A stretch of DNA of 64,000 bases from Trichomonas vaginalis G3 (lineage: Eukaryota; Parabasalia; Trichomonadida; Trichomonadidae): positions 4,225,962-4,289,961 of the forward strand of contig NC_067208.1 of NCBI RefSeq assembly GCF_026262505.1, in the 5' to 3' direction. Numbering within the stretch: the stretch's first letter is position 1; the number at the start of each line of letters is the position of its first letter. Positions 27,185 through 38,489 of this stretch are shown here, piece by piece. Made by a program: the position numbers and the translations under genes. The notes under the pieces were generated by a model. It was given only the letters and a program-made list of their open reading frames with translations, ran no database searches and was not told where the DNA came from.

Positions 27185-28948
27185 ATGTTGCTCGGTATTA
27201 TTTTGATATCTCATATAAATGAAGAAGGATTCGTCCCATCCTTTCAGCAAAATACTGACAATAACAGCATATCTAATGATATTCTCGAAACAATTAACGA
27301 AGATGTTACCTTACGAAAATTAACACTATCGAATGGAAATGTACATGAGTTCTTATACTGTTCGATAATGATAGATAGTAGTATATTCGAAAAAAGTTCA
27401 TCAATTGGAAAATCTCATTATTCTGATGCGGGAGGTGTTATATTTACTACATTTTCACAATTAGTATGTGATAATGTTACGTTTTTAAGTAATGTTGCTT
27501 CCATTGGAGGAGCTATTGCTTCAATCTCCACTAAATTATATCTTATTACAACAAAATTTACTGAAAATATGGGATTAAAATACGGTGGAGCCTTATATTA
27601 TACAGGTTCTGAGAGTGATCTTCCTAGCGATGTCTTGATAATCCAAAATTCAAACTTTTCAAAAAATGTTGGACTCTATCTTGGAGGAGCAGTCTTTTTA
27701 TATAAACCATCGGAATGTTCTATTTCAAAATGTCAGTTCTCATCAAATGAGGCGTCAATTAGTGGTGGTTGTATTTTTGCAAATTATGCAAAGCTTTACG
27801 CCATTTTATGCAGATTTGAATCGAATATAGTCCATAATATGAATCTTGAAGTAATCAAGAATGCAAACCTTGGAACAAATGCCATGATTCCAAGAGGTGG
27901 TGGCAGTATTTCATTTGGAGCAGCAAATTCCAAGAATACGTATGAGTTATTAACTCAAGAATGTTGTTTCATTAATAATTCTGTAACTAATGGTATTCTC
28001 TTTGCAAATGGTAATCCAGGTGATAATGTAATTCTAGATGGAAGCGTCATCTATACTTCAAAAGGTGATAGCATCGATATAAAGAAGATCAACACTGCAA
28101 ATAGTCGCTATTCAATTATATCGAAACCAATAGTTACATTAATTGATATTGAAAATGGAAATGATAAATGTAATTACTCTGATGAAAAGAATGGTATTGT
28201 TGTGAACTATTCTCAGCCATCTCCATCGAATTCTGCAAAGGAAACAATTAATCAGATTCCATCTCCAACAAAATACACATATGTGGCCACCCCAATAACA
28301 AGGCTTTCTTTCCTAATATACAGTCCTGTGAATCCATCTAAGAAGTTAAATATTCCCAATATTTCAATTCCAGAATATCATCCAAAAATAAGTCCCAGAG
28401 AAAGCTCGTCCTCAAATGATTCCACGTGTTCTTCATCTTGTTCGATTTCATTAACAAGAATTGAGACAGATACATATACTCACACTAACCAATGTAATGG
28501 AAACACTAATTTTACAATTTTCACTTGGATAAAAACGGAAACAGCGATATCTACTTACATTAATATTGTGACATCAGATGGTATTGCAATTGATGGTGGA
28601 AGTCTAACTAAGAACAATATACCATTAATTATTGGAATTTCTGCTTGTGTCCTTATCATTTTGATTGCAATCGGAATTACAGTTGCGATAATTTACAAGA
28701 AGGGCGAGATCACTAGTTCTAGTACTGAGACCTATGACAATGTTATGAAAGTCGAACAAGTTAACTACAGTAATGATTTTACTAGATATATTACAAATGT
28801 AAACCCATTATTCAGTACTCAAATTACAGGAGATGATGATCCCTTCAGACAGGACTTTGAAGAGAAGAATGAAGATGAAAATGTAATGATTCTTGGAGAT
28901 TTGACTTTTGGAGCAAGTGATTCTGTAGAAAATAAAATAAGCATTTAA
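27185..28948 (+). CDS. Pmp-like type I surface protein (587 aa)
   Basis: A shorter paralogue of the giant protein at 11537-16996. A very short hydrophobic start (MLLGIILISH) may be a weak signal sequence. Residues ~40-330 are a beta-helix region with GGVIFTT, GGAIASI, GGALYYT, GGAVFLY and GGGSISFGAA rungs. The conserved YVATPITRL follows at ~360, then a brief Ser/Pro/Thr stalk, a membrane span of ~22 residues at ~480-502, and an ~85-residue acidic cytoplasmic tail with NPLF and DDPFRQDFEE. The order of blocks is the same as in the giant protein, but the mucin-like stalk is only about 100 residues. Probably displayed at the plasma membrane; the adhesive role is assumed from the family. Confidence 0.85.
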   Translation: MLLGIILISHINEEGFVPSFQQNTDNNSISNDILETINEDVTLRKLTLSNGNVHEFLYCSIMIDSSIFEKSSSIGKSHYSDAGGVIFTTFSQLVCDNVTFLSNVASIGGAIASISTKLYLITTKFTENMGLKYGGALYYTGSESDLPSDVLIIQNSNFSKNVGLYLGGAVFLYKPSECSISKCQFSSNEASISGGCIFANYAKLYAILCRFESNIVHNMNLEVIKNANLGTNAMIPRGGGSISFGAANSKNTYELLTQECCFINNSVTNGILFANGNPGDNVILDGSVIYTSKGDSIDIKKINTANSRYSIISKPIVTLIDIENGNDKCNYSDEKNGIVVNYSQPSPSNSAKETINQIPSPTKYTYVATPITRLSFLIYSPVNPSKKLNIPNISIPEYHPKISPRESSSSNDSTCSSSCSISLTRIETDTYTHTNQCNGNTNFTIFTWIKTETAISTYINIVTSDGIAIDGGSLTKNNIPLIIGISACVLIILIAIGITVAIIYKKGEITSSSTETYDNVMKVEQVNYSNDFTRYITNVNPLFSTQITGDDDPFRQDFEEKNEDENVMILGDLTFGASDSVENKISI

Positions 28949-29668
28949 AAATAGCAAAAAAACATTTTATTTTAAGCTGATTATATGAAAAAACGTTGAT
29001 AATCTATATGAAATGAATAATATTGCAGTCAGATTCTAGAATGATGTCATAAAAGGCCAAATAGATTTGAATATGGGTAATTGGGAAAAGTTATAGTAAC
29101 TCAGAGAAAAATAATGTGATTGGCTTCAATATTAATTGTCTTAGTAAGAACAAAAACGAGCCTTAAAACTTAATGAATCACACTGTTTGTTTTGCATTTC
29201 AATAAATGACTTTTTGTTTTCTTCAATTAATTGTATTTAGTAAGCTGTTTGTCGATAAAATAAGTGTATTTTTGATGTAAATCTGAATGATTTGTTGACA
29301 TAGCACTTGAAGAAGTATCATTTAGGTTCATTGTTTCCTCAATGAAACAATTATGAACGATTTGACAAAAATGGTAATATTTATTGTCAATGGTTTAAAT
29401 CACGCCAAGGGAAAAGGTCAAATATCATAAATTTCTTATAATAAACAATGACTCAAATATCTTTCTATTAATAGCAAGAATTATGAATTCGTTAAGTTTA
29501 TCATAAATTGGGGTTTCTGCCATTTGATCAGGAATGATAAACGCCTAATTTTTGATAAATTGTTAACCAACATAATTTGAAAAAATCGATTTTGAATAAT
29601 AAAAGAAAAGAAAACTAATTTAATATGCATATACCTCAAAGACAGATATAAGAATTTCGAGGAAAACC
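28949..29668. other. Convergent intergenic region
   Basis: 720 bp between the 3' ends of the Pmp-like gene and the initiator-binding-domain gene. AT-rich, no supported feature. Confidence 0.5.
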
Positions 29669-30268
29669 TTATATTGACTCTGGCTTCCTATTGAGAAGCG
29701 AAGATACATTGAAAAGATTTTCGATTGGATCAATTTCAATTTCTGTTTCGGAGATAGATTCGGATTGCGAGCTAGCGATTGTAGGATCGTCTGATCTGAT
29801 GCACCATTGGCGCGGCTGAGGTAGAGGGCGGCCATATGTTCTAGAGAATTCAGAAATAATTTGGTTATCTTCTGAAGAAATTCTAGAAACATGATATCCG
29901 CATTTATGGAAACAGCCATTAAGGCAGGATTTTGAACGCCCCATAAATAGTTTCAGTCTTTTTGTGTTGACTAACATGTAACGCTGTCCAAATTGAATTC
30001 CGCAAGCTAAACCTCTATCAAAATCTGTATAATCGCCGCGAGAAACATAAGCTCTGATTAAGTTAAGGTGCTTTTGGAAAGTTGAAAGTGCCATGTTCCT
30101 TTTGTTTCTATCTGATGCAAACTTGAAAAAAGCAGATAAGCGCAAAAATTCGCATTGGTCTGGAAATGGAAGCTGAAGGACAAGTGGATCAGATGCAAAT
30201 TGAGCATCATCAAATTGGGAATATTCCATATGTGCCTTCTGGAGCTGAGCGAAATTCGTCATATACAT
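29669..30268 (-). CDS. Initiator-binding-domain (IBD) protein (199 aa)
   Basis: The body of this protein (residues ~20-130) resembles the winged-helix DNA-binding domain first described in IBP39, the T. vaginalis factor that recognises the initiator element. The pattern seen is an FPDQCEFLRLSAFFKFASDR opening helix, a long helix around FQKHLNLIRAYV, DFDRGLACGI and LVNTKRLKLFMGRSKSCLNG with the following Gly-Tyr. The GRSKSCLNGCF stretch would be the recognition helix. The C-terminal ~60 residues are Ser/Glu/Ile-rich and acidic, and there is no long C-terminal domain as in IBP39. It may bind initiator-like DNA of a subset of promoters or act as a competitor. The start has TCATA at 30296-30300, 30 nt upstream. 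Assignment is from memory of the family pattern. Confidence 0.65.
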   Translation of the reverse strand: MYMTNFAQLQKAHMEYSQFDDAQFASDPLVLQLPFPDQCEFLRLSAFFKFASDRNKRNMALSTFQKHLNLIRAYVSRGDYTDFDRGLACGIQFGQRYMLVNTKRLKLFMGRSKSCLNGCFHKCGYHVSRISSEDNQIISEFSRTYGRPLPQPRQWCIRSDDPTIASSQSESISETEIEIDPIENLFNVSSLLNRKPESI

Positions 30269-30295
30269 TCTTCTAAATTAACGAAAAGATTGGTC

Positions 30296-30300
30296 TATGA
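30296..30300 (-). promoter_or_regulatory. Initiator-like element (TCATA) of the IBD gene
   Basis: TCA(+1)TA with +1 A at 30298, 30 nt before the ATG. It fits the consensus but is at the far side of the usual distance. Confidence 0.4.
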
Positions 30301-31553
30301 TTCTGAGGATTTCAATTCGTAGACCCAGTATCTCTCAAATTTTGATAATATCAAATTTTTCTCAGTGAATCTTCTGAGAAAGGGATAAATATATCACATC
30401 ATTTGCAATGTTATATTTCTCGTGACATGAAATTTTGGTGTATAGCATTCAAAAGTTTAAACATATTGAATTTTTTACAATTCCAAATTTTAGGGTTCTC
30501 AAAAATACAAAGAAAGATTTCAGATGAAAACAGAATTTTTGGCTTAACATTCAAATGATATTGTTGATCTTTAAGTAAATATTATAAGATTCAAGTGAAA
30601 TAAAAATCACGATAATATTTGAAATAATTTTGGATTAATTGTATGGTTTAGTGCCAATATTTATAATTTATTATTTTGGGCGAAATAATTTCTCTCATTT
30701 ATCATTTCACTTTTTACATTTTTGGTTACGTGAATACTGTTGTGTAATCTCTTTATGGCATTTTATTAGATTTCCTCCTGTTATTTGTGTATTATAGCGA
30801 GGATGCTTAAATGTTGGCAAAATCGATATTTTCATTTCTATAATTCGATTTGTCAGCTTCATATCGATCTTATCATATTTATTTAAGCATAAAAATTTTT
30901 AATATGAATCATATTTTCGAAATTTCTTGCTTATATTCTTCGATATCTTTTATCGGAGACTAAATCATCCTAAATCTCTTTATTGGTATGTTTTTATTTG
31001 AAGTCCGCTTTCGTAATTGAGAGGATATTTATCATTATTGCATTTCATTGTATTTTCTATTTATCGAAATTTAAAATCTTATCTTTTCTTATAATAACTT
31101 GATTATAGTATCTACTTCGCAATTTCGTTCGATTGCCTTGGCTTCCCATGCCCTTTTAACCTCCAAAAAACAATTCGGAACTCTAATTGAGTATATGACA
31201 CAGAAATTTAACTGAGAAATATAGAAAATGTATGCCATAAAAACGATATATTGCAAACCATGGTAGCATAAATTTTCTATTGAATTTGAATGAATTTTCA
31301 AAAAAGACATCGAATATGTTGCACCTATCAGAGTCATTCAATTTAATTTAGATTTTCAAGTTTCACATTAAAATTTCTTATTTATCCGATCAAGATTTAA
31401 AAGTATTTTGATTTAAATTCACTTAACAAAGAAGATAAGAGTAATTAGAGGTCATACAAATGATTTTGCTTATTGATTTAATGATTATTAGATAGTAGAT
31501 GTTAATCAACTTCCCTGAATCCAAGACTTCGATTATGATATAAATGTCACTTT
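30301..31553. other. Long divergent intergenic region
   Basis: About 1.25 kb of AT-rich sequence between two divergent genes. The open frame at 31089-31337 (minus) has no initiator or coding character. No inverted termini or target duplications were found. Confidence 0.45.
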
Positions 31554-31558
31554 TCATT
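31554..31558 (+). promoter_or_regulatory. Initiator element (TCATT) of the 92-aa gene
   Basis: TCA(+1)TT with +1 A at 31556, 10 nt before the ATG at 31566; a second match (TCACT, 31547-31551) lies just upstream. Confidence 0.55.
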
Positions 31559-31565
31559 AATTCTC

Positions 31566-31844
31566 ATGGAGAAAATTCAGCTTCCGATTTATGATAATTC
31601 TGATGACTCGATGCAGTCCTCTCAAGATATGGCAAGTAAACTTCATAGTACAGCTACTGATTCTATTAAAGCAAACTCCATTACTGATTTCGATTTTATT
31701 AAGTCAAAAGCAACCAACATCAATATTTCAAATTGGAGAAATTACGAATTACCTCCAATAACTTCAGATGAGCAAACAAATGAAACAGAAATTGCAAATG
31801 ATTTTGAGATGGCTCATTTATTTAATCAAATACAAACATCCTAA
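31566..31844 (+). CDS. Small acidic hypothetical protein (92 aa)
   Basis: A short polar protein rich in Asp, Ser, Asn and Thr, without signal peptide or membrane segment. A run such as NWRNYELPPITSDE is unlike random AT-rich translation. Two initiator matches sit at the right distance before its ATG, which is the main reason to accept it. Probably disordered; no family is recognised and no function is proposed. Confidence 0.5.
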   Translation: MEKIQLPIYDNSDDSMQSSQDMASKLHSTATDSIKANSITDFDFIKSKATNINISNWRNYELPPITSDEQTNETEIANDFEMAHLFNQIQTS

Positions 31845-32592
31845 CATAAAATAACCACACCATCAATTACTTACGTGTCATTTCTTGTATAATTGCTTTA
31901 TTATCTTTGATTTTTCAATCTTTATTCAACCGAACTACGATTACAAAGCAAGAACATATTACAGCGCATTTGGCTATGCTTTGTCTCTGAACGAAATTAA
32001 TTTTCAAGTTATTTTCAAAATTATTCCAAAATTACGCTTCGAGTTGCAGCTGGAGAGTAGAGCCAAACGAATATGAAATTATTAAACGTACCAAATATTT
32101 ACTTCTAATTAATATTTGTGCCCAAAATATGATTTGCTTTTATTTTCCATTTCAGATATTGCCGAATTGCATTACACATGCATTTGGTGATTTATGTTTA
32201 CTTGGCATCATTATTTTGGATTTTTGAAATTAATTTAAAAAATTCAATATTTTATTTGTTTGAAAATTGTTTGAACTTGATAGAGATGTCTTACTCTACT
32301 TCTCTAATTTAATATTTGATTAAAATAAACATTAAAAATCCATACATCATTGAATTTTCCAATTTTTTAATTGGATTTTTGACATATTCCATAATGAGAT
32401 GTAATCTTAAAACTCTGAAACAGTGCCAAGCATTATTAATTACCAAACTTTGGCTTCTATTTGATATCTTTTGAACAACAATGCTTCAATACACTATATA
32501 TCTATGTGTAAGGATTTGCCATGCATCGTTATAATTCATACAGCAATGCGCTCAAAAAAAAACAATATAAAATTCTTCCATTTTTTTTCTAT
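31845..32592. other. Intergenic region
   Basis: About 750 bp before the Furry-like gene. The open frames at 31885-32076 and 32471-32653 look accidental. Nothing else is seen. Confidence 0.45.
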
Positions 32593-32603
32593 TCAATTAT
32601 TTT

Positions 32604-35600
32604 ATGACGATAAACCTCGAACCACAAGATGTGTTTATCGCTCTTCTTCCTAACATAGAATCAACGATTATTGAGATCCTAACGAAGTTCAATGTTGAAT
32701 TTGAGGCTTTAACTAAGAAAAAAAGCGACAAATTCACATCATCAGATAAATTGACAGAGTTTTTTAACATATTTCCAAGAAATTACAACAAATATTCGAA
32801 TATTGTAGACTGTTATGTCGAATACGGATCCTTATCGCAGGATGCAGCAATAAGATATTTGTTAAAATTTTTACCAAAACAGCAAGATAACCACATATAT
32901 CAAAGTATCGTTAAAAAACTTAACTTTTATGATAAGTATAGTAATATAATCGACTTATTTTTCTACCTTTTCTTTGCAGATTGCGTCGTTCAAATTTATA
33001 CATCGAAAATGAACTTCGAAGATCCTCAACTGTTATTGAACATATGTTACAGCATCATTCCTGTCTCGTATGAATCATATGAAGAGCCAATGATTACAAA
33101 AGTCATTAGGCAATATTCTGTTTTATTTGGCTTTTTATCGATTTCTCAATTATCTATTATATTCAATACGTTCAATGCTGGTCTTATGAAATACGATACA
33201 AACATGTTCTTATTATTACACAGATTTACTAGATTAATGACTTCAGATAAAGTCGAAATCGAAGCCATTGGCCAGTTTTTGAATAACTTTATCGCTCTCA
33301 CCAAAAACTTTAAGAAGGCTCGCCAATTTGATGTATGGGCTGAAGTTTTATGCACAATATGTTCACAATTAAAAGGCGACTACGTAGAAAGCATCGAAAA
33401 GCCTGTTACCCAGATTTTCAACATTGCAATGGATAAATTACGTGATCAGCATAGTGATGAATCATATTTAGTTCTTATTGGAATCTTATTACAAAGATTC
33501 TCTTCATTAAAGAAGAAATACTATAATGAATATCTCAATAAGTCAATCTTAGAAAAAGTAAACAAACCGCAAAGAACTTATGGCTGTTTGAAAGCATTTT
33601 TGTATCTTATCAGAGGTGCTTATGTTTCTAAGTCAAGCGCATTCTGGGAGTGGGGTAAAGTCAATGCTCAAGTTCATTATGGTGTTGAGGCCACTCAAAT
33701 TGCCGATCCTTCACAAGATCAAAGTGATCCAAATTCTTATACTTCACTTTTCTTCAAATATTTCATTCCTATACCAAAGATCGAGCAATACTTCGAGATT
33801 ATTGGTGAAATCCTCTTAAACTTTGCGGCTCGTGACTTCTCGTACTTCATCAAAGAAACAGCCCCTTTATTAATAAATTCAATGCCAAATGATCGTTGTT
33901 TACTTCCACTTTCTGAATGCCTTGTCCGTATTGTTGACAAAGACCTTCATTTCGAGGATTGGTCGCAGTTGAACATTAGAAACAACTCTGTTAATGTTTC
34001 ATCCCTTATTCCTAATCTTTTCAACATGATCAAAGACTTTTTATTCAAAATCACAAATTCCACTTTGAAAAAATCTCCTCCTACTTCCCTTTTCAACTTC
34101 ACAATGAAGAATCATGTTGATAATCTTGAATTCCATCTTCCATTGCATTTTAATGGTCAATCGTCATCAATGTCAGAAAGAATTAACAAAGCGAATGATT
34201 TCGTCAATCAAAGATATGATTTCAGACTGAACAAACATAGTTCTAGCGTATTTGAAGAAGGTTCTATTGATAAAATCACTGAAGATGAGTCAATTCACAT
34301 CAAGCTTCTCTCTTTCTTCCCTAGAATCTTGAATAACTCAGATTTAACAACAATTGGAAGAACAATCATAAATTTGTGCGCAACAAAGTCAAAAAGTGTT
34401 TCTTTATATGCTATAAAAGTGATTAATTCATTATACGTCACAAATCCTGAGTTTAGATTAACCATATTCGATATCCTTCTTGATTCAATCGACCAAACAA
34501 ATGATGAAATGGAAATGTCAATTTTCATCATGATTTTGGCAAAACTTATGGATCTTTCAATGAGACCTTCATGTGTCACACATAACAGTTTAGTTAATTT
34601 TGTCAACCATGCGATGGCAACAATACTAAGCTGCTTGTGCAACAGATGCTGTTGCTTAAGAGATCTAGCAATGAATCTTAGTGACAGAGTCAAAAGATTC
34701 GCGAGATCTTTCAAAATAAATATGCCATTGCGTGATATTGTTTACGATAAAAACATAACACGCAACAGCATGAAGATACCAAAAGGTGATGCATCTTTAG
34801 AGCCAAGGTACTTCGCATCCACTGAATACTGGGATATTTTCAGTATATTGATTCCGCCAATGATATCAAAATTTTCAATGTTAGGAGATGAAGAATGTCT
34901 GAGTTATTTGTTCAAAATAACAGACAAGAAACTTGATATGTTGGGAGAAGAGCAGTTATCTGATAGTTTACTTGCAAAGAATTATTTAGCAATTCTAACA
35001 AACTGCATTTCTGCAACTGAAAAACAATCTTATAAAAAAATTTCAAACTTCATAGATGTTGAAAAATTTGAGTCAAAATCATCACTAACAAAGCATCATA
35101 AAGCATTGTTCAATCGTCTTGAGAACTATATGAGAATGATGGGTGAAAAGAAAGTCAAGAAGAATGGTTTAGTTGAATCGATCTTCGACAATCTCAATTG
35201 GCAAACAATTTCTTATATTTGGGGATCAATTGACAGATTCAAGATTTTCAATGATGCCGATTTCATGTTATCATTCTCTAATATCATTATTAAACTTCTT
35301 AGCAGTAAGGACATCCAATATGCAATGATTTGCTGCGAAAACGCCATGCTGTCTTTTGATAAAATCACGAAAGTCTTCAAGGAATATTTCATTTCTCTTG
35401 GAGTAAATTCGGAGAAATTGAATGATGAGCCACTGAATATCGAAGGAAAAATGAATGACAAGATATTAGATACAGCAAAGAACTTCTTAACCATCATCAA
35501 TCTTTGGGTTTCTTCTTTCATTTACCCATTGAAATGTTATGATGGACCGATTTTGATGCCAAAAGTTCCTTCATTCATTTATTCTGATGGTTTTAATTTG

Positions 35601-38489
35601 ATTTGCACGAACTTGGCCATTTTCTGTCATAATTGGACAAACACAAAAAGCGATGAAATCAACAACTTAGCGAACTCATCGATTGCATCATTATCTTGTA
35701 TTAATCCTGTTTTCACTGTTTCTTTCCCGATGTCACCAAAAATTACTTCAATTTTATTTTTGAGTGCACATTCTGGTAAAGATACTCTCAAGAGATGCTT
35801 GTTCTTCCACTACAAGACCTTGATAAAAGAGTACACAAAAGCTGTTTACGAAAAGAGCCAAGAAGTTTCAAGAATCTATTTCTTGGCAATTTGTTCATTC
35901 TTCTGTGGAGATGCACCTAAAAACGAAAGAAGAGCACAAATGGTGCAAAGAATGCAGTCCCCATTGGAAAAACCTGAATCAAGAATGAATGACAGATTGA
36001 CTTATAACGAGAAGAGTCTTCAAATAGATATAGTTCAGACTGCAGGAAATGTCATAGTTTGTGCAATGTTAAATATTTTGCATGTGAAGGAAGAAATAAG
36101 AATGGCATCATTCAAGCTGATAATGAGGATATTACCATTAGTTAATACACTTCTTAATGAAGGTAAAGATGTCAGCCAAGATATCTACAAGCACTTGGAT
36201 GCTTATGCAGATGCCATTTACACAAATTCAACGACATTAGGTCCCAAGCACATCATTAAAATTGCAAGTTTAATAAGTGAATGGGTTCCTTACATTTCCG
36301 AATCTGTTGTCGAAGAATGCTTGAGAGCTGCTAAGATCTCTTCAACAATTTCACAAAATGCTTTCTTCGATATCATGTCTGTTTTCCTTAAGAACATCTG
36401 TTGGTCTGAAGGAGGATACATCAAGAAGAAAACTCACAAATTGCAGATTTGCACTCCAATTTCTTTGGCTAAAGCTCTTATTGAAGTTTTCTCTTCTGTT
36501 AACCATAGTTCTCTCCATTCTTACTTGAATGGATGGAAGAAATTGTCTTCTGAGTTGGAATTGATCATTTCTTACTTGTTGGATATCAAAGAAGAAAGTT
36601 TAATTCCTGCTGCAAAAACTGTATTAGTTTACATGGCAAAATCAAACACTGATGCAGTCATCGGCAGATTAATTAATGAATTAACATTTACTAATTGGTT
36701 TTACATGAATATGCAAGGAAAACTCGAGAGTAACTATCCACCAAGCATCACTCCAAACATCACAATTCAAATTGTGTTGCAAAGTTTGAGTGAAATTTGC
36801 CAAAACTCTGTTGAACACATTTTCCCTCACATCCATATCATTTGCAACTTCTCTATTTTGTTCTATGACACATATCCACAAGTATTGGAACTTCTTTACG
36901 TAATTTTCTCAATACTTCAAGATACAAGTTCCATTTTAGAGATCATTTTGGATACAACAAAAATAGAGTCTGTTGAATTCTTCACTGACATTTTAGTCAA
37001 ATACTTTTACACACAGAAAGCAAAATCTGTTGTCCACAGATGGGGGAACGAGTGCATTAAATGGGCTACAGGATGTGGTTCATTCGAAATTGCTTCAAGA
37101 GCAGCTGCCGTCTACTCAAAGATCCTGATTCCATTTGATAACCAGATCATTTCAATCATGTTGAAATCTCTTTACAGTGTTTCAACAGCTCAGCAGAACC
37201 AGATGTCAATTAAATACATCACAAACATTTTCGTTGTGTTGAACAAATTAGTTGACAAAATGATGGATTCCCAAGCATTTAGTGAACATTTCACTCATAT
37301 TATGAAAGTTTCTGAGCAGTTCATGAACGTTCCAGATGATAATATTTCGATAGAAGCAACAAGAATTGTAGCTAAATATGTTGCAAGTACAAAATGCAAT
37401 TACGATGAAATGCTGCAATTACTTCCACCAATTTGTTCTTTACTCTGTAGAACGGAAAACAAAAGATCAGTTGACGCTTTGTTGATGTCAATGATCATTA
37501 CTCCAAAAACATCTGCTAGACACCACAGACCTCATTTATCAAATATTGCTTTCTGCCTCTTCCTTCCACGATTGATTTCTGCATTTGGTGCTTATCATAA
37601 CATGGAACCATTTGTTGTTTTGAGTGATGCTGAAGTCAAACACGTTTTGGAATGTGGTCTTTGTTTCTCGAGATTACCATATTTCGAAATAGATATCACT
37701 TACGCACTCCACGAATGTATTCTTCATCCTTCTGAGCACATGTTTGATGAGTTCGCATTCAGGATTTGCAAACCAATGTTAGCAAATGAAGCTTCGAAAT
37801 TTGTTGGTCCTTATTTCACTGCGATGACACAAAAATCAAATGAAGTTCTTAAATGCGCCACATTTGTTGTTGTGTCATCAATGTTGAGAGGCTGTACATC
37901 TAAAAGCGATGTTAGAGGATTCTTGGAAATGATGCCAATCGCCGCAAACCACGCGATAAGTTCGACAAATTCGAAATATTCGAGCGAATTACTTGATATA
38001 TTCGTTGTTTTGTCGAAGACACAGCCAATCAACCAAGTTCCAATTGCATCATCAAAGATAGTAATACCTGAGAGCTCATGGAGACCAACCACATCAATAC
38101 CATTTGTCCATGATGACCAATTACCACCTTTGACAAGTGGAAATGATGCATTTCAATCTCCTATTTCTATTGTTCCCATTGATAAACTTTTCTGGAATGA
38201 TGCTGAAATACACAAGTTCAGACAAAAACTTGCTAAAATTGTAGTTCAGCCGCAAACAGAATTGCATGAGAACCTCGAAATGAGGAAAGCTGAAGTTCCA
38301 GACAAAGAGAAAATCATTCAAGTCCCTAATAATGTTGATGATTTCATCAAGAAAGAAAATATTCAAGAAGAAGAACACTCTGAGCCTTCGGAATCTAAAG
38401 AGCCAAGTGGTGAAATAAGAGGAAGAAAACATAAAAAAGAAAAAGTCCCTCTAGGAACTAGTGAAAGTGAAGAAGTTTACAAGCTTTAA
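32604..38489 (+). CDS. Furry/Tao3-like cell-morphogenesis scaffold (1,961 aa)
   Basis: A very large helical-repeat (HEAT/ARM-like) protein. In the first 350 residues the pattern fits the cell-morphogenesis N-terminal domain of Furry and Tao3: FDVWAEVLCTICSQL, then LRDQHSDESYLVLIGILLQRF and LNKSIL followed by the RTYGCLKAFLYLIRGAY helix. The middle is a long succession of helical repeats with no membrane segment. The C-terminus (from about 1,890) is charged and disordered, with a GRKHKKEK basic cluster. Furry proteins scaffold NDR/LATS-family kinases with Mob to control polarity, cell shape and cytokinesis; such a role here is by analogy. The size is smaller than yeast Tao3 (~2,400) or animal Furry (~3,000). 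TCAAT lies 9 nt before the first ATG. Confidence 0.68.
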   Translation: MTINLEPQDVFIALLPNIESTIIEILTKFNVEFEALTKKKSDKFTSSDKLTEFFNIFPRNYNKYSNIVDCYVEYGSLSQDAAIRYLLKFLPKQQDNHIYQSIVKKLNFYDKYSNIIDLFFYLFFADCVVQIYTSKMNFEDPQLLLNICYSIIPVSYESYEEPMITKVIRQYSVLFGFLSISQLSIIFNTFNAGLMKYDTNMFLLLHRFTRLMTSDKVEIEAIGQFLNNFIALTKNFKKARQFDVWAEVLCTICSQLKGDYVESIEKPVTQIFNIAMDKLRDQHSDESYLVLIGILLQRFSSLKKKYYNEYLNKSILEKVNKPQRTYGCLKAFLYLIRGAYVSKSSAFWEWGKVNAQVHYGVEATQIADPSQDQSDPNSYTSLFFKYFIPIPKIEQYFEIIGEILLNFAARDFSYFIKETAPLLINSMPNDRCLLPLSECLVRIVDKDLHFEDWSQLNIRNNSVNVSSLIPNLFNMIKDFLFKITNSTLKKSPPTSLFNFTMKNHVDNLEFHLPLHFNGQSSSMSERINKANDFVNQRYDFRLNKHSSSVFEEGSIDKITEDESIHIKLLSFFPRILNNSDLTTIGRTIINLCATKSKSVSLYAIKVINSLYVTNPEFRLTIFDILLDSIDQTNDEMEMSIFIMILAKLMDLSMRPSCVTHNSLVNFVNHAMATILSCLCNRCCCLRDLAMNLSDRVKRFARSFKINMPLRDIVYDKNITRNSMKIPKGDASLEPRYFASTEYWDIFSILIPPMISKFSMLGDEECLSYLFKITDKKLDMLGEEQLSDSLLAKNYLAILTNCISATEKQSYKKISNFIDVEKFESKSSLTKHHKALFNRLENYMRMMGEKKVKKNGLVESIFDNLNWQTISYIWGSIDRFKIFNDADFMLSFSNIIIKLLSSKDIQYAMICCENAMLSFDKITKVFKEYFISLGVNSEKLNDEPLNIEGKMNDKILDTAKNFLTIINLWVSSFIYPLKCYDGPILMPKVPSFIYSDGFNLICTNLAIFCHNWTNTKSDEINNLANSSIASLSCINPVFTVSFPMSPKITSILFLSAHSGKDTLKRCLFFHYKTLIKEYTKAVYEKSQEVSRIYFLAICSFFCGDAPKNERRAQMVQRMQSPLEKPESRMNDRLTYNEKSLQIDIVQTAGNVIVCAMLNILHVKEEIRMASFKLIMRILPLVNTLLNEGKDVSQDIYKHLDAYADAIYTNSTTLGPKHIIKIASLISEWVPYISESVVEECLRAAKISSTISQNAFFDIMSVFLKNICWSEGGYIKKKTHKLQICTPISLAKALIEVFSSVNHSSLHSYLNGWKKLSSELELIISYLLDIKEESLIPAAKTVLVYMAKSNTDAVIGRLINELTFTNWFYMNMQGKLESNYPPSITPNITIQIVLQSLSEICQNSVEHIFPHIHIICNFSILFYDTYPQVLELLYVIFSILQDTSSILEIILDTTKIESVEFFTDILVKYFYTQKAKSVVHRWGNECIKWATGCGSFEIASRAAAVYSKILIPFDNQIISIMLKSLYSVSTAQQNQMSIKYITNIFVVLNKLVDKMMDSQAFSEHFTHIMKVSEQFMNVPDDNISIEATRIVAKYVASTKCNYDEMLQLLPPICSLLCRTENKRSVDALLMSMIITPKTSARHHRPHLSNIAFCLFLPRLISAFGAYHNMEPFVVLSDAEVKHVLECGLCFSRLPYFEIDITYALHECILHPSEHMFDEFAFRICKPMLANEASKFVGPYFTAMTQKSNEVLKCATFVVVSSMLRGCTSKSDVRGFLEMMPIAANHAISSTNSKYSSELLDIFVVLSKTQPINQVPIASSKIVIPESSWRPTTSIPFVHDDQLPPLTSGNDAFQSPISIVPIDKLFWNDAEIHKFRQKLAKIVVQPQTELHENLEMRKAEVPDKEKIIQVPNNVDDFIKKENIQEEEHSEPSESKEPSGEIRGRKHKKEKVPLGTSESEEVYKL

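Noticed and set aside
31885-32076. 63-codon plus-strand frame
   Set aside because: No initiator, hydrophobic AT-rich composition, not distinguishable from chance.
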